From CAYOEV01 sp964403075 (GTDB lineage Bacteria > Bacteroidota > Bacteroidia > Cytophagales > Cyclobacteriaceae), in assembly GCA_964403075.1 (NCBI GenBank), contig CAYOEV010000001.1:186001-250000 (forward strand): a stretch of DNA of 64,000 bases, in the 5' to 3' direction. How positions within the stretch are numbered: position 1 is the first letter of the stretch; each line of letters begins with the position of its first letter. A program made the position numbers and the translations under genes. Shown here one piece after another: positions 25,920 to 34,500 of the stretch. Below the pieces are notes generated by a model, which worked only from the letters and a program-made list of their open reading frames with translations, did not search any database and was not told the DNA's origin.

Positions 25920-27986
25920 TCATTGCATTAGATTGAATTCAACCCTTCGATTTTTTTGCCTGTTTGCAGGCGAATCATTGGCAGCTACAGGATTCGTTTC
26001 TCCGAATCCTTCATAGGTCAACCGATCCTTACCAATCCCCTTATCAACAAACCATTTATAAACAGCTTTGGCTCTCTGCGTTGAGAGTCGTTTGTTGTAC
26101 ACCTCCGTACCAATCGCGTCAGCATACCCTTTTATTTCCAAACCTTTAATCTCCCCAGACCTTAGCATATCCAAAATTCGTTTCAATTCTGGCATGCTCT
26201 CAGTCTGCAAGTTGGCTTGGTCAAAACCAAAAAATACGTTGTTGAAAGCCAACGTCATATCTGACGTCGACGGTATAAGCTTCAGGTTTTTCATGATTTC
26301 CTGCCCCGGTCCGATAGCCCTTAAATCCAGGTTCTCGCTCTCTCCCACAAAACCTGGCGCCGAACTGGAAACAGCGTACTGCTCACCAGAAAGTACTTCA
26401 GCAGCATACTTCCCATTTTCATCTGTCATAACACGCGCGGACTCCGATCCGTTAGGTAATTGCTGGATGACTACCGAGGCGCCGGCAACGGGAGCCCCTG
26501 TTTCCGCGTCCAATACCTGACCGGATAACGCCACAATTCGCTCTGCCTGACGTAAAGAATCGGAGGTAAGGTGTTTGAGCGACTCATACACAGGTCCTTC
26601 TGGCTTTTCTATGAGATCATCGACGCGAAAGTTGAATATATCCATGTCATCTCCACCACTTCCTCGAGTGAAGTAGGCAAACTGACCTTGTGATGGGATG
26701 CTGAAATATTCATCATCACCAGCTTTGTTGATGCCTGCACCCATATTCGTCGGTTCCGACCAACTCGTCCATGACTCATCCTGACGCACCGTCAAATAGA
26801 TATCTTGGCCACCATAGCCGCTGTAACCATTTGAAGAAAAATACAATGTTTTGCCATCTTCAGCCAAAAAGGGTGCCTCTTCCTCACCCATTGTATTGAT
26901 GTCTGCCCCCAAATTCTTTGGCTCACTCCACAGACTGTCATTTTTTCTAAAACTCACATAAAGGTCTCTCAACCCACGTGTATCATCTCTTTCCGCAGAA
27001 ATAAGAAGTGCCTCCCCACCAGGTACCATAAAGAAATCCGCATTGGGCGAATAGTTGTATTCATTTTCAATGTTTACCGGCTGCGGTTTAGTAAAGCTGT
27101 CTCCGTCCCGCATAGATATAGATACACCAGTATACATCCGATCATTAGGGCCATACCTATTGCCCAACACCAATACCTCCTTGTCACCAACTATGGATAT
27201 GGAGCTAATGAAATTCGGCCCTTTGTTATTCAGAGGAGGTCCCACATTTACTGCCTGTAGCCAGTTATTGGTCTTCGGATCTAGTTCAGAAACCCAGATA
27301 TCCTCACTGTCCTCTGTTCCTCCAACATTGTCTGGGTGAAATTGCCGACTGAAATACAACCTTGTACCATCAGGTGATAGAATTGGGCTGTGCTCCGTAT
27401 ATTCAGAGTTTACATTTTCATCCAATCGCTTGGCCGATAAATCTTCATTGACATTTCGTGCAATTTTGATAAGCACAGCTATTGGTATATTGGAAGCAGA
27501 AATGCCTACGGCATCTATGCTATTGTAACCAGGTACCTGATCCCCTGACAATACCACTTTAATGGCCTCAATTTTATAATCCGTTGGTTCGAAAAACAAG
27601 TTGAGCAATCGACTTTCTAAAGGAATGATTCTGGGTGTAATTTCAAACAACAAGTGTTCATTCATTTCAACGTCATAGGCATAAACGGCCTTAACTGCTC
27701 CAGGATTCTCCGACTCGGCTATCGCCACTTGCTGAGCGTTGATCGGATTATCGAAAGAAACGACAATAAAACTCTCCTTGTCAGGATTTTTCGGGCGCCA
27801 CGCATTTGGGTCTTCCCCACCTCGGGGAAGCACATTTGGTTTTAATAAAGCCTGCATGGCAGAGTATTCAAATGGAGAATACTCCGAACTAATATCCACG
27901 ACATCCGTAGCCCAGATAACTGTCTCTTGGGCAGAGACAGCCATGGTGATGTGTAGTGCGATTAAGGAAGCAAAAAACTCTCTCAT
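25920..27986 (-). CDS. PD40 beta-propeller / carboxypeptidase-regulatory-like / OmpA protein
   Basis: A 688-residue exported protein. After a signal peptide (1-19, ending VSAQ) comes an N-terminal beta domain of about 150 residues. PD40 propeller blades span about 190-440 (SPILSPDGTRLYFSRQ, PFLAEDGKTLYFSSNGYSG). A carboxypeptidase-regulatory-like domain covers about 488-560 (GQVLDAETGAPVAGASV). A C-terminal OmpA domain (about 580-688) has GYADAIGTEVYN and NRRVEFNL for binding peptidoglycan. The order resembles T9SS PorE, but there is no TPR region. It is coupled to the smaller OmpA gene 16 nt upstream. It probably links an outer-membrane or secreted partner to the cell wall. Confidence 0.85.
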   Translation of the reverse strand: MREFFASLIALHITMAVSAQETVIWATDVVDISSEYSPFEYSAMQALLKPNVLPRGGEDPNAWRPKNPDKESFIVVSFDNPINAQQVAIAESENPGAVKAVYAYDVEMNEHLLFEITPRIIPLESRLLNLFFEPTDYKIEAIKVVLSGDQVPGYNSIDAVGISASNIPIAVLIKIARNVNEDLSAKRLDENVNSEYTEHSPILSPDGTRLYFSRQFHPDNVGGTEDSEDIWVSELDPKTNNWLQAVNVGPPLNNKGPNFISSISIVGDKEVLVLGNRYGPNDRMYTGVSISMRDGDSFTKPQPVNIENEYNYSPNADFFMVPGGEALLISAERDDTRGLRDLYVSFRKNDSLWSEPKNLGADINTMGEEEAPFLAEDGKTLYFSSNGYSGYGGQDIYLTVRQDESWTSWSEPTNMGAGINKAGDDEYFSIPSQGQFAYFTRGSGGDDMDIFNFRVDDLIEKPEGPVYESLKHLTSDSLRQAERIVALSGQVLDAETGAPVAGASVVIQQLPNGSESARVMTDENGKYAAEVLSGEQYAVSSSAPGFVGESENLDLRAIGPGQEIMKNLKLIPSTSDMTLAFNNVFFGFDQANLQTESMPELKRILDMLRSGEIKGLEIKGYADAIGTEVYNKRLSTQRAKAVYKWFVDKGIGKDRLTYEGFGETNPVAANDSPANRQKNRRVEFNLMQ

Positions 27987-28002
27987 TTGCTGATTGCTTT
28001 GA

Positions 28003-28695
28003 TTATCTCTTTATTATTCTTACCTCTACCCTTCGGTTCTTACTCCTGGCATCCATGGTTCTAGCTCTATCCAAAGGTCTCGAGCCACCGTATGCTTTCG
28101 TCATGACCCTTTTCTTGGATATACCTTTTCTCACAATGTAGCCCTTTACAGCATCCACTCTTTCCTGTGACAATTCCATGTTCAGCTTTTCATCACCATC
28201 AAAATCCGTGTGTCCTTCCAGCTGAATTATCATTTCCGGGTTGTCATTTAATGTGGTGACCAATGCGTTAAGTTGCGGAAATGACTCCGGCCTCAGTACA
28301 TCACTGGCTCTGCCAAATATTACGTTATCCAGCTTGATCACTTCCTCATTCGACCCTTTTTTAAGGTAAAGATTCAGTCGGAAGGTCAAGTCTCCATCCG
28401 CGTCATTTACTGTTACCTTTTGTGCAAAATTTTCAAAGGTATTCTTACGAATGCTTATGTTGTAAGAGGCACCCTTAACCAAAAAGAAAGTAAAATCACC
28501 GGAACTATTGGCAGCGGCCAATCCCATGTCGTCGAAGTAGGGAAGTTTTTCATATAGAATATTTGCCTGAACTCCCGTCGAATCTTCGGCACTAAGTACC
28601 TTCCCTTGCACAGTGATCAATGTATCAGGGATGCTCGCCTGACCCAAAAACGAGATGAAGCCCAGAAAGGAAAAATAAATCAACACCTTTGACAT
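28003..28695 (-). CDS. Exported OmpA-domain protein
   Basis: A 230-residue protein from ATG 28695 (MSKVLIYFSFLGFISFLGQA, a signal peptide). A longer frame starts at a TTG (28719) with no support. Residues about 25-120 resemble a carboxypeptidase-regulatory-like beta domain (VQGKVLSAEDSTGV). Residues about 125-230 are an OmpA peptidoglycan-binding domain (LEGHTDFDGDEKLNMELS, SKNRRVEVRI). It is first in a two-gene unit with the PD40/OmpA gene (16-nt gap), and the two could act together. Confidence 0.86.
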   Translation of the reverse strand: MSKVLIYFSFLGFISFLGQASIPDTLITVQGKVLSAEDSTGVQANILYEKLPYFDDMGLAAANSSGDFTFFLVKGASYNISIRKNTFENFAQKVTVNDADGDLTFRLNLYLKKGSNEEVIKLDNVIFGRASDVLRPESFPQLNALVTTLNDNPEMIIQLEGHTDFDGDEKLNMELSQERVDAVKGYIVRKGISKKRVMTKAYGGSRPLDRARTMDARSKNRRVEVRIIKR

Positions 28696-28760
28696 GCCTG
28701 AGTGAAATTTTATTCTCAAATAACGAAAATATTTGTGAACATTTACGTCAACTTCTTGGA

Positions 28761-30050
28761 TTACTTCACAGCATTTGCTTCCAAAACCCGATAATATTCA
28801 GTATTTCCAGGTATGTCAAGTTCGTCAAGCCGCTTTTTCATTACATCTCTCACGGTCTCATATACTTCGATAATTGATGGATCTATTGAATCTGCTGGAG
28901 GCAAATCTACCTTAAACGGATCTACCTGTTTTCCATTCTTCCAAAATCGGAAACACAAATGTGGTCCTGTCGCCAACCCCGTACTACCTACATAACCAAT
29001 TTCCTGTCCTTGAGCCACAACCGTACCTGGATGAATACCTTTGGCTATTTTCGACATGTGGAGGTACTGAGTGGCGTACGTATTGTTGTGACGGACTTTC
29101 ACATAATTTCCATTACCCCCTTTGTAACCAGCCTCAACCACCACACCTGAGCCAACCGAACGAATTGGTGTACCAGTAGGGGCTGCGTAATCTGTACCCA
29201 GATGAGAGCGATAACGCTTCAATACCGGATGGAACCGACGAAGCGAATATCGAGAACTAATCCTACTGTAGTTAAGCGGAGCTTTCATGAATGCCCGTCT
29301 TACATTATTACCACATTCGTCAAGATAGTTTCTCTGACCACAGTTCTCGAAAAGTATCGCGTAGTAGGGCTTATCGAAATGTTTAAAATATGCACCGAGG
29401 ATTCTCCCAAGGCCAACCGTCTGGCCGTCAACCTGCTCCTCCTCAAAAACTACCTTAAACTCGTCACCCTCCTGAATCCTGAAAAAATCTATTTGCCAGG
29501 CAAAGACATCTACCAGGCGGTGAACCAACTGAGGAGAGCCTCCGGCCTTGAGCACCGTCAAATAAACAGAAGAAGAAATTCTACCGACTACGGTTCTCTC
29601 CACCAACTCCACCTGTCGTTCTGTTCTCCTGGCATGCACGGAGTCTCTAAATTCATAAACAACGAAAGACCGATCATCAGGTTCAAAAACAAAATACTCG
29701 ACGGTATTTGTCGAAGTATCCTGTATGATGGTGTATGGAAACCCAGGACGTAATTTTCTTACACTAAATACATCCTCGGCATTTCGGGACAATTCCGCCA
29801 ATGACCGATAATCAACACCAAAACCTTCAAGGATTTCAGATAGGTTTTGGCCGGGTTCAATTTCACCCATGTGCAAATTCTTGCCTTCTGTAGTTAGGCC
29901 ATAAATTTTGATGGGCACTTGTTCATCACTACAAATTGTTATTTCATCCGTTTCCGGTGCAACACACAGATGTTGCCAAAGGAACCCCCCCATCCCAAAC
30001 AACAGTACGATTAAAAGGATTAAACCGATTTTATATCCGGGAAACCTCAT
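28761..30050 (-). CDS. Membrane-anchored M23-family peptidase
   Basis: A 429-residue protein with one N-terminal membrane helix (residues about 8-27). A LysM/OapA-like segment (about 58-105, GEIEPGQNLSEILEGFGV) precedes a second beta domain and the C-terminal lysostaphin-type fold. RSHLGTDYAAPTGTP (about 279) supplies the first His and Asp zinc ligands. The final motif is GPHLCFRFW (about 358-366): the second His of the usual HxH is a cysteine. The family cleaves peptidoglycan cross-links; Cys can still bind zinc, but activity should not be assumed. Its neighbours include OmpA-type wall-binding proteins. Confidence 0.88.
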   Translation of the reverse strand: MRFPGYKIGLILLIVLLFGMGGFLWQHLCVAPETDEITICSDEQVPIKIYGLTTEGKNLHMGEIEPGQNLSEILEGFGVDYRSLAELSRNAEDVFSVRKLRPGFPYTIIQDTSTNTVEYFVFEPDDRSFVVYEFRDSVHARRTERQVELVERTVVGRISSSVYLTVLKAGGSPQLVHRLVDVFAWQIDFFRIQEGDEFKVVFEEEQVDGQTVGLGRILGAYFKHFDKPYYAILFENCGQRNYLDECGNNVRRAFMKAPLNYSRISSRYSLRRFHPVLKRYRSHLGTDYAAPTGTPIRSVGSGVVVEAGYKGGNGNYVKVRHNNTYATQYLHMSKIAKGIHPGTVVAQGQEIGYVGSTGLATGPHLCFRFWKNGKQVDPFKVDLPPADSIDPSIIEVYETVRDVMKKRLDELDIPGNTEYYRVLEANAVK

Positions 30051-30117
30051 CTGGTAAAAGTGCTACAATAATTCAATTTAATTTCTCGATACACGCAAAT
30101 AGTGCAATTTTGACCGA

Positions 30118-31473
30118 TCAGATCGTGTAAAACCGATAGAAATTTGCGATTGTTTCTATTCCTTTCAAATAATTCTCAACGCCATAACTTTCATTCGGTG
30201 AGTGGATGGCATCCTCATTCAAGCCGAACCCCATGAGTATTGGGTCTGTCTTTAATTCATTCTGAAACAAGGAGACAATGGGAATGCTACCCCCTTCACG
30301 GGTGGCCAGCGGAACTTTACCCCATACTTGCTCATAAGCTTTGCTAGCCGCCTCGTAAGCTACAGATTTCGTAGATACACTGGCAGGCTCCCCGCCATGA
30401 TGTGGCCTCACCGCTACCTTTACAGCTGCCGGTGCTATTGTTTCCAAATGCCGCTTAATGAGTTCAGTGATCTCTTCATTATTTTGATTGGCAACCAACC
30501 GGGTTGAAAGTTTGGCATAAGCCTTGGACGGCAGCACGGTTTTGGCTCCTTCGCCAGTGTAGCCACCCCATATACCATTTACATCAAGTGACGGTCTAAT
30601 TCCCGTGCGTTCTATGGTCGTGTAGCCGGCCTCTCCATGAACTTCTTCAATGTCGAGAAGCTTTTTGTATTGCCCTAGATCGAAAGGGATTTCAGCCAAC
30701 GCCGCCCTTTCGGAATCACTATACTCAGCCACCTTATCGTAAAATCCCGGGATGGTAATTCTTCCACTGTCGTCCTGTAAGGAAGCAATCATGCTGCAAA
30801 GCACATTGATCGGATTAGCCACAGCCCCTCCATAAACCCCCGAATGTAAATCTCTATTCGGTCCTGTAATCTCCACCTCTAAATAACTCAAGCCCCTCAA
30901 ACTCACCGTAATGGAAGGATTCTCGTTACTGATCATGGCGGTATCGGATATAATTACCACATCACAGGCCAGTTTATCCCGATGTGATTTGACGAACACT
31001 TCCAGATTGTCCGAGCCAACCTCTTCTTCCCCTTCTATCATCAATTTTACATTACAGGGTATTTCTCCAGACGCCTGCAAGACTTCTAAAGCTTTTACAT
31101 GCATGTACATCTGCCCTTTGTCATCGCATGCGCCTCTCGCAAAAATTCGTCCATCCTTTATCACCGGCTCGAAAGGGGGGGATTCCCACAGACTCAGTGG
31201 ATCTGGCGGTTGTACATCGTAGTGTCCATATACCAACACCGTCGGCTGTTTTGGATCTACCATTTTTTCCGCATAAACAATAGGATGCCCCGGCGTCTCG
31301 TGGAGTTCTGTAGTCAATCCAAGCGATTGGAATTGATTGACGAGAAATTCCGCCGCCAAATGCACATCTTTCTTATGTGCGGAATCTGCACTCACCGAAG
31401 GAATTTTCAGGAGTTGGATAAGTTCATTTAAAAACCTGTCTTTATTGGCTTCTACCTGTTGATTTATATTCAT
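30118..31473 (-). CDS. M20-family dipeptidase
   Basis: A 451-residue cytosolic metallopeptidase with no signal peptide. Zinc-site motifs are VYGHYDVQPP (about residues 82-91), ARGACDDKGQ (about 113-122), IEGEEEVGS with the general-base Glu, and LHSGVYGGAV in the lid domain. It matches the carnosine-dipeptidase-like branch of M20, which cleaves dipeptides, and is distinct from the M20D amidohydrolase at 52120. A TAnnTTTG element in the 27 nt before it suggests independent transcription. Confidence 0.9.
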   Translation of the reverse strand: MNINQQVEANKDRFLNELIQLLKIPSVSADSAHKKDVHLAAEFLVNQFQSLGLTTELHETPGHPIVYAEKMVDPKQPTVLVYGHYDVQPPDPLSLWESPPFEPVIKDGRIFARGACDDKGQMYMHVKALEVLQASGEIPCNVKLMIEGEEEVGSDNLEVFVKSHRDKLACDVVIISDTAMISNENPSITVSLRGLSYLEVEITGPNRDLHSGVYGGAVANPINVLCSMIASLQDDSGRITIPGFYDKVAEYSDSERAALAEIPFDLGQYKKLLDIEEVHGEAGYTTIERTGIRPSLDVNGIWGGYTGEGAKTVLPSKAYAKLSTRLVANQNNEEITELIKRHLETIAPAAVKVAVRPHHGGEPASVSTKSVAYEAASKAYEQVWGKVPLATREGGSIPIVSLFQNELKTDPILMGFGLNEDAIHSPNESYGVENYLKGIETIANFYRFYTI

Positions 31474-31492
31474 TCAAATAATTGGCTTTGTG

Positions 31493-31500
31493 CAAAAATA
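31493..31500 (-). promoter_or_regulatory. TAnnTTTG promoter element of the M20 dipeptidase gene
   Basis: TATTTTTG on the minus strand abuts the stop codon of the 1610-codon gene (31501-31503) and lies 19 nt before the dipeptidase ATG. It is an exact -7 match. Confidence 0.45.
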
Positions 31501-34500
31501 TCAGAAGCCATCATTGTCTTCCTCTTCAAACGGTAAATCTTTAGAAAATCCGTCGCCAAATGCAGTATCAGATGGGAAAAGCAATTGATATGGTTCATTG
31601 ATACCCAGATACCGGGATCGAAAGTCGTTGATGTAATTGGTAACTTCATTCACCTCACCAAGCACAAATAAAAGCTCGCCAGGTTTTTCCTTTCCAAGAT
31701 TTGATTTTGAGGCCACAATATCATTGACCTCTTTGTTGGAACTGTAAAAAACCAGGTTGTTCTTGGTGTACCCCAAATAAATCCAGACATCCGGGGCAAA
31801 CTCCAGAAACAGGCTCAACAGATCCGCACCTACATCGTCCTTGCCGATCTCCAGAAAACCGTTGACCTGCGCGTTGATATCATTTTTACCTAAGTTTGAA
31901 ATCCCAATTTTCGAAGAATTATGCCAGGTTTTTAAACCAGGGTCCCATTCCAGTCTTACTCCTGAAATTACAAATGCCTTATTCAGTTCTTTTGACGCGT
32001 TTATCAAAGGCACGTAATCTTCCAGCGTCCTGTCTTTGTAACGCTTTGTCTCTTTTTCACCTATGATATTAGCCAGTTTGTACAAAAGATCATCGGTCAC
32101 CTCATTAGCAGGCGGGGCCCCTAAACGTTCAATGGCTTCGATCGCAGATCTGGATTGCACGTCTAACAAGGAAGCGGGCAAGTCAACCGACAGCGACAAA
32201 AACGCGTCCAATGTATATTTTTCATTTCTTTTATTGGTAGATCCTGAGACCGATGCATTAATCTTCAGGCCTTCTGTGGCGTCATCAAAAAATGAAACAG
32301 GCCCCTCAAAAAGGACTTCAGAGGTCAGATCATTGTAAAACATGCTATGGCCTGCGTAAGCACCTGCTGATTTACTCGATGTCTCAATGAGGTACGTCCC
32401 CGTAGCCTCTTCATAGGAAAGATCTCCATAGGCTCTAAAAAAATCTTTATCACCACCTTCTTCCCGGGGCTCTAAAAAAGTAGCGTACAAATGACCTGCC
32501 TCCGCGATTTGTATGCCCGCGATGGCTTTTTGTCCGCTGTCAAAAATCGCATTTTCTATAGGCACATGTGGTCGTACTTGCTGATTTTTGCGGTCATAAG
32601 GAATCCAAAGATCCCGGTTCTTTAAGTTCTGAACATCCATTCGCACAGACCCGGACAACTCCAGAGCCTCTTTGTAGGCAAACATCTCTACCGATCCTTT
32701 ATAATAAAAGCCCGGGGCAATCTTCAAATTTTGTGCCTCTGCCACTTCACCACCCGAGACCGTCATTAATCGCCATTCTTTAGGTGAAACAGGTACTTCT
32801 TTGAGTTCGAAACTATCAAACCTGATCTGAAAGGTATCCTCACCAAAGGCCACCAGGTAATAAGCGGAGCCTTCAAAAGAATTTCTAGAATTGATTTTAA
32901 TATTTCCGTTGGTCAATGTGTGGTAACCATTGAGCGTATCAATGACAATGGTCGCATTGTCAAACGGTTGTAATTGTGAATTTTCGCGTATTGTTGTCCT
33001 GTTTTCTTCCGGTATTATTTTCGAATCTGCTACCACAATGTAAGGGATACCTTCAACGGTCAGGTCATAGGAATCTATGTCATAAACCGCCTGCCTTCCA
33101 CTGAAAACAAGTGAATCCAACTCCGGACGCTCACTATAAAAATAAGAGTCTTCAATGGCCACCTGTTCCGGCTTTGTCATCGTGACGATTCCATTTGGTA
33201 AATCCCAAACTGCCTGGGTAATACTGGTTTTCATTTGGGCATAGGGAAAAGAAAGGGCTGCATACCCTCGTTGTTCTGGACGAATGGCCGCTACCTCAGA
33301 AGCCAGGTCGAAATTTAACTCAATATTTTCTCCCTCCATTGCCGGTTTTTCCGGGTTGTCGGTTGCGATTTCAAAATGCGCGTTTCTGGCAGTAAAAGCG
33401 TATTGACTGAAAGTGTAATCATCTGAAGTAGAAATGGCCCCGCGCGTATGCATCGTACCTTCACCAAAAACTCCTTTTGTAGTAATATTCATTTCACCGT
33501 CTAGTTCAGCCGTAGACTGATAAAATTTGAAAGGTGCATCCACATTTCGAATATACATGCTGTCCTTTCTCGGCATCCAATGCATGTCATATGCGCCAAA
33601 TATGGCTTCTGGGTAACTGACCCCCCGATAATCTCCCTCCCTTATGGCACCGCCATTACCCATACTTGTTACCGAATCAGGGTAGTAAATAAAATCATCT
33701 GAATACAAGGTGGCGGTCAAAAAGTCAATCTTTCCTTCACCTCTGAGGCCATCGTTACTAAGCCGAATTCTATCGTAAGTCCGAGCTTCCGTTTCGTAAA
33801 GATTGTAACCTTCCCCTGGAATCTGATGTACAAATCCCAGCGAACGATCTGGCTGAATCGTCAGTGTCTCAGTAAACTTGGGAAACATCCCTCCTGAAAC
33901 AAATTGGCCATCAAATGCAAAACTATCCCCCGCCTCCCGGTCAATACTGTCTACCTCAAATGGTGGCAAAATGAATTTGACCGTGCGATCGTAAGCCCCA
34001 TTGAGTATCTCCGGACCGTCAAAATACACGACCGCATCACTATCCGTAGTGAATAGGGGATACTTTTTATTGTCCCGGTTGCTGGATTTATTATCGGGCA
34101 TTTCCAGAAATAAGGTACCTGCGGTACTCGAAATATTATTATTCAATTCCATTCGCTGCTCACCTGTGGAAGATTCAGCAACAGAGTCGGCCAGTAACAC
34201 GTTTAATCGCATTGAATCAATTTCCGCCATATTTATGGAGAAGGCGTCGTAGTCGAATTCAAAATTCCTTCCATCATAGATGAAGTCTCCTGCCTCCACC
34301 TCTCCATCCATAAGAAAGCTGCGGTTTTTCATCAGTGTCAATTTCCCGTGGTCCGGCTCAATCTTTACTTTGTATCCCTTTACTAGCGAAAATGATTGAA
34401 CTCCACGGATCACCATTTGCCCGCTATCCAATGACCAGACCGCATTGGTAGAGTCAGGGGAAAGCCCTTCGACATAGAAATAGTCGTGATCCTGCATTTT

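Noticed and set aside
29202..29753. 183-codon plus-strand frame opposite the M23 peptidase gene
   Set aside because: It lies wholly antisense to a gene with clear motifs and has basic, low-complexity content typical of a shadow frame.
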